From contig CAZCTN010000014.1 of NCBI GenBank assembly GCA_964501655.1, positions 7,216 through 71,215 on the forward strand: DNA of 64,000 nt, given 5' to 3'. The notes under the pieces are model-generated. The model was not told the DNA's origin. It saw only the letters and a list, made by a program, of their open reading frames with translations, and ran no database searches. The DNA is from JAAYJK01 sp964501655 (GTDB lineage Bacteria; Bacillota; Syntrophomonadia; Syntrophomonadales; Syntrophomonadaceae). The stretch's first letter is position 1. Each line of letters starts with the position of its first letter. Shown piece by piece: positions 31,168 through 40,649 of the stretch. The position numbers were made by a program, and so were the translations under genes.

Positions 31168-33368
31168 TGAAAGAGATGAGCTACCAGGAGATGGGCCTGC
31201 TGGATGAGGAATACGCTCAAATCACTGAGATATTAAACCGTAAACCCAACTACCTGGAACTGGGTATGTTTTCGGTAATGTGGTCCGAGCATTGCGGGTA
31301 TAAAAACTCTCGCCCCCTGCTGAAGAATTTCCCCACCGAAGGACCGCAGGTAATACAGGGCCCGGGAGAAAACGCCGGGGTAGTAGATATTGGAGATGGA
31401 CAGGCTCTGGTTTTCAAAATCGAGAGTCATAATCATCCTTCAGCTATAGAACCGTACCAGGGCGCGGCCACCGGGGTAGGCGGAATTGTCCGCGATATTT
31501 TTACTATGGGAGCCAGGCCGATAGCTTCGTTAAACTCCCTGCGTTTTGGCAATTTGGAAGATGAACGGGTGAAACAGCTGTTTTCCGGGGTGGTGGCAGG
31601 GATAGGAGACTATGGCAACTGTCTGGGCATACCTACCGTGGGAGGAGAAGTATATTTTAACCAGGCTTACCAGGGAAATCCCCTGGTAAATGCCATGTGC
31701 GTAGGCTTGGTCAATACAGATGAGATAGCTTACGCTGCTGCCAGTGAAGTGGGCAGTCCCTTGATGCTGGTAGGGGCCAGAACAGGCAGGGATGGTATTC
31801 ATGGTGCCACCTTTGCCTCCGAGGAATTGAGTGAGGCCTCCCAGGAGAAGAGGCCCTCGGTACAGGTGGGAGACCCTTTTATGGAGAAACTCCTGATCGA
31901 GGCCTGCCTGGAGTTGATCAAGGAAGACTTGGTGGCGGGGATGCAGGACCTGGGAGCAGCGGGCCTGACCAGTTCCATTGCAGAATCTGCCAGTAAGAAG
32001 GGAAGAGGTATCAAAGTCGATGTATCCCGGGTCCCCCGACGGGAAACCGGTATGACTGCGTATGAGGTGATGTTGTCGGAATCCCAGGAGAGGATGTTGA
32101 TCGTACCTCGGGAGGGACAAGAAGGGCGGATTGCCGAAATATTTGATAAATGGGGATTGGATGCTACAGTTATCGGAGAAGTGACCGACGATGGAATCTT
32201 CCGGGTATATGAAGGGGAAGTTCTAGCAGGAGAAATGCCGGTAGCCGCCTTGACAGAAGGCTGCCCGGTATATGTGCGGGAAGGGTTGGAACCTTCCTAT
32301 TACCAGGAATACCGAGATTACAACCTGGATGAACTACCTGAATGCAATATTGATCAGGCCTTGACTGCTCTGCTGGCTTCGCCCAATATTGCCAGTAAAA
32401 GATGGGTCTATTCCCAGTATGACCACCAGGTAATGATAAACACTGCCTTGCTCCCCGGAGATGCAGATGCGGCAGTTCTAAGGATAAAAGGTCATAAAAA
32501 AGGAGTGGCTTTGGCTACTGATTGCAACGGGCGCATGGTTTACCTGGATCCCTATCAGGGCGGTATGATGGCAGTATGTGAAGGAGCTCGCAACCTGGCC
32601 TGCGTGGGTGCACGTCCTCTGGCTCTGACCAATTGTTTGAATTTTGGCAGTCCCGAAAATCCCTATATCTACTGGCAGATGCAGCAGGCCATCAAAGGCA
32701 TGTCAGAAGCGGCCCGAGTATTGGGCACACCGGTAGTAAGCGGCAATGTGAGCCTCTATAATGAAACCGCTGCCGGAGCGATATTCCCCACGCCGGTAGT
32801 AGGAATGGTAGGAATCCTGGCGGATATCGGCCAGCGTTGCGGGATGGCCTTCCGAGATGAAGGAGACCTGCTGGTGCTTCTGGGCAGGATTCGGGAGGAA
32901 CTGGGTGGTTCTGAATATCTCCAGGTCTGTCATGGTCTGGAGAAAGGTGCTGTTCCCGAGGTGGATCTGGAAGAGGAAAAGAGGTTGATTGACCTCTTGG
33001 TAAATCTTGTCGAAGCTGGATTGTTGAAATCATGCCACGATATTGCTGACGGCGGCCTGGCTGTTGCTCTGGCCGAGTCGTCCATTAGAGGCGGTATTGG
33101 TTTCCAGGCTGATTGGGATTTTAAGGGCATCAGGAGAGACCGGGTGTTGTTCTCGGAGGCTTCCGGCCGAGCGGTAGCTAGTCTGGCCGAGGAGGATCTG
33201 GCCGCGGTCAGAACTTTATGCGCTCAACTGGATCTGGAAATAACCGTGCTGGGCAGAGCAGGGGGAGATAGCATGATTTTTGCAGATAATGGATCGGAAT
33301 TTATTAACCTGCCAGTACTAGATCTTGCCAGGATCTGGGGGGAGGCCATAGAATGCCATATGAAATAG
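31167..33368 (+). CDS. purL: Phosphoribosylformylglycinamidine synthase subunit PurL
   Basis: A 733-residue small-type FGAM synthetase. SEHCGYKNSRPLL near residue 35, FKIESHNHPSAIEPYQGAATGVGG near residues 80-103, PTVGGEVYF, AGMQDLGAAGLTSSIAESA and the second-half DPYQGGMMAVCEGARNLACVGARPLA all match the family. Glutamine hydrolysis is done by PurQ, as this form lacks the fused amidotransferase. It overlaps purF by 16 bases. Confidence 0.97.
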   Translation: MKEMSYQEMGLLDEEYAQITEILNRKPNYLELGMFSVMWSEHCGYKNSRPLLKNFPTEGPQVIQGPGENAGVVDIGDGQALVFKIESHNHPSAIEPYQGAATGVGGIVRDIFTMGARPIASLNSLRFGNLEDERVKQLFSGVVAGIGDYGNCLGIPTVGGEVYFNQAYQGNPLVNAMCVGLVNTDEIAYAAASEVGSPLMLVGARTGRDGIHGATFASEELSEASQEKRPSVQVGDPFMEKLLIEACLELIKEDLVAGMQDLGAAGLTSSIAESASKKGRGIKVDVSRVPRRETGMTAYEVMLSESQERMLIVPREGQEGRIAEIFDKWGLDATVIGEVTDDGIFRVYEGEVLAGEMPVAALTEGCPVYVREGLEPSYYQEYRDYNLDELPECNIDQALTALLASPNIASKRWVYSQYDHQVMINTALLPGDADAAVLRIKGHKKGVALATDCNGRMVYLDPYQGGMMAVCEGARNLACVGARPLALTNCLNFGSPENPYIYWQMQQAIKGMSEAARVLGTPVVSGNVSLYNETAAGAIFPTPVVGMVGILADIGQRCGMAFRDEGDLLVLLGRIREELGGSEYLQVCHGLEKGAVPEVDLEEEKRLIDLLVNLVEAGLLKSCHDIADGGLAVALAESSIRGGIGFQADWDFKGIRRDRVLFSEASGRAVASLAEEDLAAVRTLCAQLDLEITVLGRAGGDSMIFADNGSEFINLPVLDLARIWGEAIECHMK

Positions 33369-34744
33369 GGGATAAGTTTAAAGATGAATGCGGTGTATTC
33401 GGTATCTTCCTGAATAAGCCGGAAAGTGAAAACGAAGCTGCCGGTACTGCTTTTTACGGGCTGTATGCCCTGCAGCACCGGGGGCAGGAAAGCGCCGGGA
33501 TCGCAGTATCCAATGGCCATAAAATAAACCTGCACAAAGGGATGGGGCTGGTTACTGAGGTGATAAAGCCTGAAACCATAAGCAACTTGAAGGGCAATAT
33601 CGCTATAGCCCATGTTCGCTACTCTACAACGGGAGAAAGCGGCATAGTAAATGCGCAGCCCATGGTTTTTCATTATCTGCAGGGTATGCTGGGTCTGGTC
33701 CATAATGGCAACCTAACCAATACGGTTGAATTAAGAAAACAACTGGCTACTTATGGTTCAATATTCCAGACCACAACTGATACCGAGCTGGTAGCCAATC
33801 TGCTGGCCCGTTATTCCCAGGATAAGTTGGAGGACGGTCTGAGCAAGTGTATGATTGATCTTAAAGGGGCTTTCGCCCTGATAATCATGACTGAAGATAG
33901 AATGATTGGCATACGGGATCAGATGGGGATTCGTCCCCTGTGTCTGGGCAATTATGAGGGAAATTATGTGCTGGCTTCGGAATCAGCGGCCCTGGACACT
34001 ATCGGGGCAGAATTTATACGGGATATCAAACCGGGGGAGATTGCTATTATTGGCCGGGATGGATTGAGATCCAGCCAGGTAGTTAATTCTCCTCGCTGTG
34101 CCCACTGTGTTTTTGAGTATATCTATTTTGCCCGGCCCGACAGCACTTTGGATGGAATAAATGTCTATCAGGCCCGCAGAGAGATGGGGAAACAGCTGGC
34201 CCGGGAATGCGATACTGATGCCGATATGGTCATATCAGTGCCTGATTCCGGTACGGCTGCCGCTCTGGGCTATGCTGAGGAATCGGGTCTGCCTTTCCAG
34301 GATGGTTTGATGAAAAACCGTTATGTGGGCAGAACCTTTATCCAACCTACCCAGAAGATGAGGGAATTGAGCGTCAGGTTAAAACTCAATGCGGTAGGGA
34401 AAATTGTGGCTGGAAAAAGACTGATAATGGTGGATGATTCCATCGTCAGAGGCACCACCAGTAAACAGATTGTGCAGATGTTGAGGGATGCCGGAGCCAG
34501 GGAGGTGCATATGGCGGTTTCTTCTCCGCCTACCACTTATCCCTGCTATTATGGTATAGATACTTCCCGTCGGGAAGAATTAATAGCCAGTAAGATGGGG
34601 GTTGAAGAGATAAGGCAGTTCATAGGAGCTGACAGCTTGAATTACCTCAGCCGGGAAGGCATGTTCGAGGCTCTGGGGGGCAATGCGGGTAAATACTGTG
34701 ATGCCTGTTTCAGCGGTTATTATCCGGCAGGAGCAGAAACTTAG
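33353..34744 (+). CDS. purF: Amidophosphoribosyltransferase PurF
   Basis: A 463-residue enzyme for the committed step PRPP + glutamine to phosphoribosylamine. A propeptide of 12 residues precedes the nucleophile in DECGVFGIF (Cys13). The phosphoribosyl-transfer loop VDDSIVRGTTS is at about residues 362-372. Cys residues in HCVFE, PCYYGID and the C-terminal CDACF fit the iron-sulfur cluster ligands of the Bacillus type, which is oxygen-sensitive. Translation is coupled to purL through the overlap. Confidence 0.97.
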   Translation: MPYEIGDKFKDECGVFGIFLNKPESENEAAGTAFYGLYALQHRGQESAGIAVSNGHKINLHKGMGLVTEVIKPETISNLKGNIAIAHVRYSTTGESGIVNAQPMVFHYLQGMLGLVHNGNLTNTVELRKQLATYGSIFQTTTDTELVANLLARYSQDKLEDGLSKCMIDLKGAFALIIMTEDRMIGIRDQMGIRPLCLGNYEGNYVLASESAALDTIGAEFIRDIKPGEIAIIGRDGLRSSQVVNSPRCAHCVFEYIYFARPDSTLDGINVYQARREMGKQLARECDTDADMVISVPDSGTAAALGYAEESGLPFQDGLMKNRYVGRTFIQPTQKMRELSVRLKLNAVGKIVAGKRLIMVDDSIVRGTTSKQIVQMLRDAGAREVHMAVSSPPTTYPCYYGIDTSRREELIASKMGVEEIRQFIGADSLNYLSREGMFEALGGNAGKYCDACFSGYYPAGAET

Positions 34745-34835
34745 AGCAGCTTGAATCAGCACCGGTATTACCCCGGTTGAAGCCCGGCCCCCCTGCTCAG
34801 GAGGCTGCGGTAAGAATAAGGTCGGGAGGTTAAAT

Positions 34836-35873
34836 ATGGATAAATCAGGACTCAGTTATAAGGACGCTGGGGTTGACATAGATGCTGCCAACCAGTCAGT
34901 AGATATGATCAAGAAGTGGGTGGGCATGACCCGACGCCCTGAGGTTTTGACTGAAATTGGTTCATTTGGAGGTCTTTTTGCTCTGGATACGGTTAAATAC
35001 CGGGAACCGGTTTTGGTTTCGGGTACTGACGGGGTGGGAACCAAACTAAAGATAGCCCAGCTGACCGGGATCAGCGATACGGTGGGAATAGATCTGGTAG
35101 CCATGTGTGTAAACGATATCCTGGTGCACGGGGCCGAACCCTTGTTTTTCCTGGATTATATAGCGGTCGGGAAGTTGAAGCCGGAGTTGATCGAAGCTCT
35201 GGTCAAAGGCGTAAGTCAGGGCTGTCTGCAGGCCGGATGCGCCTTGATTGGCGGAGAAACTGCCGAGATGCCCGGACTTTATGCGCCGGATGAATATGAT
35301 TTGGCTGGATTTGCGGTAGGAGTGGTAGAACGTTCCAGGATCATCGACGGGAGCAAGGTGCAGGACCAGGATGTAATTATAGCCCTGCCTTCCTCGGGAT
35401 TGCACTCCAACGGATTTTCCCTGGCCAGGAAAGTGCTGCTGGAAAGAGCCGGCTTGAACCTGGATGAAAGGCATGAAGATCTGGGCCGAACCTTGGGTGA
35501 AGAACTTCTGACGCCTACTAGAATATACGTAAAAACCATACTGTCCCTGCTCAAGGAAACAGAAATAAACGGGATGGCTCATATTACCGGAGGAGGCATG
35601 GTGGAAAATCTGCAGAGGATTCTTCCCTCCGGACTGGGGGCAGTGATTGAGACCAATCAGAGTACAATTCCCCCTATTTTTAATCTGCTGCAGAAACTGG
35701 GACAGATATCAAAAGAAGAAATGTATCGGACTTTTAACATGGGTCTGGGTTATGTGCTGGTAATATCCCCGGATAAATCCGGGAGGGTTCTAAAGCACTT
35801 GCAGGATCAGGGAGAAAAGCCGATAATTATAGGGAGTGTCAGTGCCCGGGAAAAAGGGGTGGTACTTAAATGA
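34836..35873 (+). CDS. purM: Phosphoribosylaminoimidazole (AIR) synthetase
   Basis: A 345-residue ATP-dependent cyclase making AIR from FGAM. It shows GGLFALD, SGTDGVGTKLKIA, VDLVAMCVNDILVHGAEPLFFLDY (split across residues 80-105), GGETAEMPGLY, LPSSGLHSNGFS and the GITGGG-type loop HITGGGMVENL. GGGAGG precedes the ATG. It overlaps purN by four bases. Confidence 0.96.
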   Translation: MDKSGLSYKDAGVDIDAANQSVDMIKKWVGMTRRPEVLTEIGSFGGLFALDTVKYREPVLVSGTDGVGTKLKIAQLTGISDTVGIDLVAMCVNDILVHGAEPLFFLDYIAVGKLKPELIEALVKGVSQGCLQAGCALIGGETAEMPGLYAPDEYDLAGFAVGVVERSRIIDGSKVQDQDVIIALPSSGLHSNGFSLARKVLLERAGLNLDERHEDLGRTLGEELLTPTRIYVKTILSLLKETEINGMAHITGGGMVENLQRILPSGLGAVIETNQSTIPPIFNLLQKLGQISKEEMYRTFNMGLGYVLVISPDKSGRVLKHLQDQGEKPIIIGSVSAREKGVVLK

Positions 35874-36502
35874 AGCAGATCATGACCGCCCGGCATCTGA
35901 AGCTGGCGGTTATCGCATCTGGCCGGGGCAGCAATTTCGATGCCATATGCCAGGCCATTGAGAGGAAAGACCTGGATGCCAACATAGAGCTTCTGGTCAG
36001 TGACAACCCTAATTCTCCGGCCTTGGAGAAAGCAGCTCAGAGGGGGATAAAGACTTTACATATTAATCCCAGGGAATTCAGCAGCCGCGAACTGTATGAG
36101 GCGGCGCTGACTGAAGAACTACAGGCAAGAAAAGTGGACCTGGCAGTGTTGGCGGGCTATATGCGCCTGGTGGGAAAGGTTTTCCTGGCTGCATTTGAAA
36201 ATCGGGTATTAAACATCCATCCCGCCTTGCTGCCTTCATTTCCCGGGCTGCATGCCCAGCAACAGGCACTGGAATATGGAGTCAAGGTCAGCGGATGCAC
36301 AGTTCATATTGTAGATGAAGGCATGGATACCGGGCCAATTATTCTGCAAAGAGCAGTACCGGTATTGGCAAGCGATGACGAAGAGACTCTTTCCCAGCGC
36401 ATATTAAGAGAAGAACATCAGATATACTGGCAGGCCTTGCAGCTGATAGCTGAAGGCCGGGTATGGGTTGAGGGAAGAAGAGTACTAATAAAGTCAGGTT
36501 AA
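35870..36502 (+). CDS. purN: Phosphoribosylglycinamide formyltransferase PurN
   Basis: A 210-residue folate-dependent formyltransferase. SGRGSNFDAIC near residues 17-26, NIHPALLPSFPG (with catalytic Asn and His) and VDEGMDTGPIILQ (with the Asp) are visible. The start ATG overlaps the purM stop; an ATG at 35882 is an alternative. A plain 10-formyl-THF enzyme; no purT is needed. Confidence 0.95.
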   Translation: MKQIMTARHLKLAVIASGRGSNFDAICQAIERKDLDANIELLVSDNPNSPALEKAAQRGIKTLHINPREFSSRELYEAALTEELQARKVDLAVLAGYMRLVGKVFLAAFENRVLNIHPALLPSFPGLHAQQQALEYGVKVSGCTVHIVDEGMDTGPIILQRAVPVLASDDEETLSQRILREEHQIYWQALQLIAEGRVWVEGRRVLIKSG

Positions 36503-36576
36503 ACGATAAAATTTCTGATTGCAGCGGTAAGGGCAATGAGTTCTTAACCGCAGATTTTGCAAAGGGGGATACCAAC

Positions 36577-38097
36577 ATGAAGCGAGCCCTGGTTAGTGTT
36601 TCCAATAAAGACGGAATTGTAGATTTTGCCCGGGGTCTGGAGAAACTGGGCTATGAGATCATTTCTACCGGCGGTACTTATCAAGCCCTGCAGGATGCCG
36701 GGGTCAAAGTTACGAAGGTATCTGATTTGACTGGTTTCCCTGAGATCCTGGATGGCAGGGTGAAAACTTTGCATCCTAAAGTGCATGGCGGGATACTGGC
36801 CCGGCGTACCGATGATCATCTGCAGCAGCTGCAGGATAATAATATCAGTACCATAGATCTGGTTTGTGTTAATCTGTATCCTTTTCGGGAAACAGTCAGC
36901 AAAGCCCAGGTCACTTTGGATGAAGCCATTGAAAACATTGATATCGGCGGGCCTACCATGATCAGGTCCGCAGCTAAAAACTATCAGGATGTAATCGTGA
37001 TAGTAAAACCCGAATTTTATGTCCAGGTATTAGAGGCTCTGGAGGAACAGGGCAGTGTAAGCCAGGATTTTCGTCTGCGGCTGGCGCTGGAAGCTTTCAG
37101 CCATACTGCTTCCTACGATGCCATGATTACCGCCTATCTATCCGGGATTACTGAAACAGTATTCAATGACAACTATGTGCTGGCGGGAGAAAAGGTATAT
37201 GAACTGCGTTACGGAGAAAATCCTCATCAGAAGGCTTGCTTTTACCGCAATATGACTCCGGGGCTGGGATTGCCGGATGCAGTTCAGCTGAACGGCAAGG
37301 AATTGTCCTATAACAATATAATTGACGTTGAGGCTGCCTGGGCTCTGGTCAAGGAATTTGATGATCCCGCCTGTGTGATCATCAAACATACCAACCCCTG
37401 TGGTACTGCAATGGGAAAACAATTATACGAAGCCTTCGAATTAGCCTTTGCAGCTGACCCCCTATCGGCCTACGGGGGGATTATTGCTTTCAACCAGGAG
37501 GTGGATGAAAAGACTGCTGAAAAAGCTGCGGCACCATTTATGGAAGCAATTATAGCGCCGGGTTATGATGAGGCAGCCTTGTCCATCCTGCAGAGCAAGA
37601 AAAATCTGCGGGTTTTGCAGCTGCCTATTAATAAGAGTCAGGGTCTGCAGTTGAAGACCGTAGAAGGCGGATTTGTTTTGCAGGGCCCGGATGCGGATAG
37701 CATTGGGCCCGAAGATCTGAAAGTAGTGACTGATACCGTGCCTGACGGTCAACAGATCCAAGACTTGCTCTTTGCCTGGAAAGTGGTCAAGCATGTTAAG
37801 TCCAATGCCATAGTGGTGGCTAGAGACAATATCACCCTGGGGGTTGGAGCCGGGCAGATGAACCGGGTGGGTTCAGCTGCTATCGCCATGGAGCAGGGCG
37901 GCGAGAAATGCCGGGGAGCAGTAATGGCTTCAGATGCATTTTTCCCCTTTAAGGACACGGTAGAGATGGCGGCCCGCTACGGGATAAAAGCTATTATTCA
38001 GCCGGGGGGGTCCATCCGGGATCAGGAAAGCATAGACGAATGCAACCAGCATGGGATTGCCATGGTTTTCACTGATATGAGGCATTTTAAGCATTAA
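36577..38097 (+). CDS. purH: Bifunctional AICAR transformylase / IMP cyclohydrolase
   Basis: A 506-residue bifunctional enzyme for the last two steps to IMP. The N-terminal MGS-like domain has SVSNKDGIVDFA and STGGTYQAL and the LDGRVKTLHPKVHGGILARR loop (about 49-68). The C-terminal transformylase has KHTNPCG, LRYGENPHQ and the VVKHVKSNAIV region. AICAR reaches it both from PurB and from the HisF/HisH reaction encoded downstream. Confidence 0.97.
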   Translation: MKRALVSVSNKDGIVDFARGLEKLGYEIISTGGTYQALQDAGVKVTKVSDLTGFPEILDGRVKTLHPKVHGGILARRTDDHLQQLQDNNISTIDLVCVNLYPFRETVSKAQVTLDEAIENIDIGGPTMIRSAAKNYQDVIVIVKPEFYVQVLEALEEQGSVSQDFRLRLALEAFSHTASYDAMITAYLSGITETVFNDNYVLAGEKVYELRYGENPHQKACFYRNMTPGLGLPDAVQLNGKELSYNNIIDVEAAWALVKEFDDPACVIIKHTNPCGTAMGKQLYEAFELAFAADPLSAYGGIIAFNQEVDEKTAEKAAAPFMEAIIAPGYDEAALSILQSKKNLRVLQLPINKSQGLQLKTVEGGFVLQGPDADSIGPEDLKVVTDTVPDGQQIQDLLFAWKVVKHVKSNAIVVARDNITLGVGAGQMNRVGSAAIAMEQGGEKCRGAVMASDAFFPFKDTVEMAARYGIKAIIQPGGSIRDQESIDECNQHGIAMVFTDMRHFKH

Positions 38098-38141
38098 AAC
38101 TTGAATGTCGGCGGAGCGAAAAACAGGGAGGTTTAATTATC

Positions 38142-39434
38142 GTGGGGAAGAAAGTTCTGCTTGTGGGTCAGGGAGGCAGGGAACACGCCCTGGCCTGGAA
38201 AATTTCGCATAGTCCGGAGCTGGCGAAACTATATACTGCTCCTGGGAATCCTGGTATAGAGAGGATATGCGAGTGCGTAAATATTGATGCTGCCGATGTG
38301 GAAGGACTGTTGCAGTTTGCCTTGAAGGAGAAAATCGATCTTACGGTAGTAGGCCCGGAAGTGCCATTGATGCGAGGCATAGTAGACTGTTTCGAGGCTA
38401 ATGGACTGACCATCTTTGGGCCGACGGCAGCGGCAGCCAGATTGGAAGGCAGCAAGGTATTCACCAAAAACCTCTTTAAAAAATACGGTATCCCAACCGC
38501 CCAATATGATGTATTCAGTGATATAGAAGCAGCCCGGGAGCACATAAGAACTTACACTGATAACAATAAACCGGTAGTAATAAAAGCTGATGGTTTGGCT
38601 GCCGGCAAAGGGGTAGTAGTGGCGGCCGATTATGAAGAAGCCGGCCAGGCTCTGGATGCCATAATGCTGAATAAAGAGTTCGGTGCGGCTGGCGACAAGG
38701 TAGTCATTGAAGAATGTCTTTTCGGGCAGGAAGTTAGTTTTTTTGCCATAAGCGATGGTTCTGACTTTGTTCCCCTGGTATCGGCCCAGGACCACAAGCA
38801 GGTCTTTGATGACGATAAGGGCCCAAACACCGGCGGCATGGGAGCATACTGCAATCCCCCGATTTATACCCCGGAATTGCATCAGAGAGTTCTGGATACC
38901 ATAATTGCACCGGTAATCAAAGCCATGGCGGATGAAGGCACGCCTTACCGGGGGGTGCTGTATGCCGGGCTTATGATCACCGAAGATGGACCCAAAGTAC
39001 TGGAATTCAACGCCCGGTTTGGAGATCCCGAAACCCAGGCGGTAATGCCCTTAATAAAGAGCGATCTTCTTCCCCTGCTGGAAGGAGCTGCCCGGGGATG
39101 TCTGGATGGCTGCCAGGTAGAAATCCATGATGGCACCTGTATCTGTGTGGTGCTGGCTTCGGGAGGGTATCCGGGCAGTTATGAAAAGGGCAAGGAAATT
39201 CACGGCCTGGACAGAATGGCGCCGGACACTTTGCTATTTCATGCCGGTACGATCAAGCAGGGCGGCGCTTATTATACCAATGGCGGACGGGTGCTGGCTG
39301 TAGTCAGCCGGGGAGAAGATATTCCCAGGGCTATAGATAAGGTATATAAAGAGGTAGAGAAGATTACTTTTGAGCATATGCATTATCGAAGCGATATAGG
39401 AAAAAAGGCGCTGACTCAGGGGGGGAGCAAATGA
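38142..39434 (+). CDS. purD: Phosphoribosylamine-glycine ligase (GAR synthetase)
   Basis: A 430-residue ATP-grasp ligase making GAR. KVLLVGQGGREHALAWK at the start, VVIKADGLAAGKGV near residues 144-157, QDHKQVFDDDKGPNTGGMGAY and LEFNARFGDPETQ are canonical. Start is GTG at 38142. The stop overlaps the next start by four bases, carrying translation into a non-purine gene. Confidence 0.97.
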   Translation: MGKKVLLVGQGGREHALAWKISHSPELAKLYTAPGNPGIERICECVNIDAADVEGLLQFALKEKIDLTVVGPEVPLMRGIVDCFEANGLTIFGPTAAAARLEGSKVFTKNLFKKYGIPTAQYDVFSDIEAAREHIRTYTDNNKPVVIKADGLAAGKGVVVAADYEEAGQALDAIMLNKEFGAAGDKVVIEECLFGQEVSFFAISDGSDFVPLVSAQDHKQVFDDDKGPNTGGMGAYCNPPIYTPELHQRVLDTIIAPVIKAMADEGTPYRGVLYAGLMITEDGPKVLEFNARFGDPETQAVMPLIKSDLLPLLEGAARGCLDGCQVEIHDGTCICVVLASGGYPGSYEKGKEIHGLDRMAPDTLLFHAGTIKQGGAYYTNGGRVLAVVSRGEDIPRAIDKVYKEVEKITFEHMHYRSDIGKKALTQGGSK

Positions 39435-39964
39435 ATCCCAGATTAGCTCCGTTCGTTAGGGTCGGAGCATTAATAATATTTATCATTATGCTGACGAACC
39501 TATCGACCCGGGAGTTTCTGAAAACTACTTTCATAATGGGGATCCCCTTTATATTTGCCCTGGGGTTCATGAAAAAGAGCCACCGGTATTCCCTGCGCTG
39601 GGTTATTGGTCTGGTTGTAGTACTGGCTGCAATGGGAGGATATATCAGTATGCTCACCACTTTGCCGCAGCGTATAGCCACCCACCAGATTGTCATTGAA
39701 GGCCATGTATTGATGACCGACGGCAAGTTTGATGAGGCGGCAGAGAAATTCAGCGAATTGGAGAGATACGGCGAGATTGAAACCCGGGATGACAAGATAG
39801 CCCTGGTAGAAAAAGAAAGGGCAGCGGCCCAGAAGGTAAAACAGGCCGAAGAACTTATAGGGAAAGGACAAATGGAGCAGGCCCGAGAGTTGCTGGAAAC
39901 AGTTCCTTCGGACAGCCGGTCTTATAAGGATGCCGCCCGGCTGCTAAAAACTTTGAGGGAGTAG
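39431..39964 (+). CDS. Small membrane protein with C-terminal helical repeat region
   Basis: A 177-residue protein with three hydrophobic segments in the first ~75 residues (VGALIIFIIML, FIMGIPFIFALGF, WVIGLVVVLAAMGGYISML) and a soluble ~100-residue tail. The tail (DGKFDEAAEKFSELERYG, then GKGQMEQARELLETVP) has the spacing of two TPR-like helical hairpins. No family recognised. It overlaps purD by four bases and is followed by the HD-domain gene after seven, so it sits inside the purine-histidine block. A link to either pathway is not shown. Confidence 0.65.
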   Translation: MNPRLAPFVRVGALIIFIIMLTNLSTREFLKTTFIMGIPFIFALGFMKKSHRYSLRWVIGLVVVLAAMGGYISMLTTLPQRIATHQIVIEGHVLMTDGKFDEAAEKFSELERYGEIETRDDKIALVEKERAAAQKVKQAEELIGKGQMEQARELLETVPSDSRSYKDAARLLKTLRE

Positions 39965-39971
39965 GGGAATT

Positions 39972-40637
39972 ATGATGGTTACACTGGAACAGGTAAAAGC
40001 TGACGAAATGGTGCAGGCATATATGCGGCTGGGGAATGAATATATTGGAACCCTGGGAGCCATCGAACACAATCTCAGTCATGCCGAATATGTCTCCGGG
40101 CTGTGTAGCGAGATATTGGAGAAACTTGGGTACTCCCAGCGTGAGTTGGAGCTGGGGGCCATTGCCGGATACCTGCATGATATAGGGAACCTGGTCAACC
40201 GATATGGTCATGGAATGTCCGGAGCCCTGTTGGCCTTCGACATCCTTATGGGTATGGGAATGGACCCGAAGGAAGTGGCCGCTGTTATGGGAGCCATAGG
40301 CAATCATGAGGAACACGCCGGGGGACATAGTGTTAATGCCATTGGGGCAGCTTTAATACTGGCAGACAAATCAGACGTACATCGCTCCCGAGTCAGAAAA
40401 CAAGAGATATCTTCCTTTACCCCCAGAGATAGGGTAAACTATGCAGTAACTGATACTAATCTGGTCATCGATATTAACAATAAAATGATATATTTGAAGA
40501 TTGAGATTGATACCCAAGTGTGCCCGGTCATGGAGTATTTTGAAATATTCCTGACCAAGATGCTTATGTGCAGGCGAGCTGCCCAGTATCTGGGCTGCGA
40601 ATTCGCCCTGCTCTTAAATAATAATCGATTGCTGTAA
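39972..40637 (+). CDS. HD-domain phosphohydrolase
   Basis: A 221-residue protein with an HD fold: HNLSHAEYVSGLC supplies the first His, GYLHDIGNLVNRYGH the HD pair (about residues 71-72), NHEEHAG the next His ligands and LADKSDVHR the last Asp. It belongs to the general metal-dependent nucleotidase/phosphohydrolase superfamily; the substrate is not evident. It lies between purD and hisZ, 12 bases ahead of the latter. A role in nucleotide turnover would fit this place, by inference only. An ATG at 39975 is an alternative start. Confidence 0.75.
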   Translation: MMVTLEQVKADEMVQAYMRLGNEYIGTLGAIEHNLSHAEYVSGLCSEILEKLGYSQRELELGAIAGYLHDIGNLVNRYGHGMSGALLAFDILMGMGMDPKEVAAVMGAIGNHEEHAGGHSVNAIGAALILADKSDVHRSRVRKQEISSFTPRDRVNYAVTDTNLVIDINNKMIYLKIEIDTQVCPVMEYFEIFLTKMLMCRRAAQYLGCEFALLLNNNRLL

Positions 40638-40649
40638 GGAGCAGATAAG

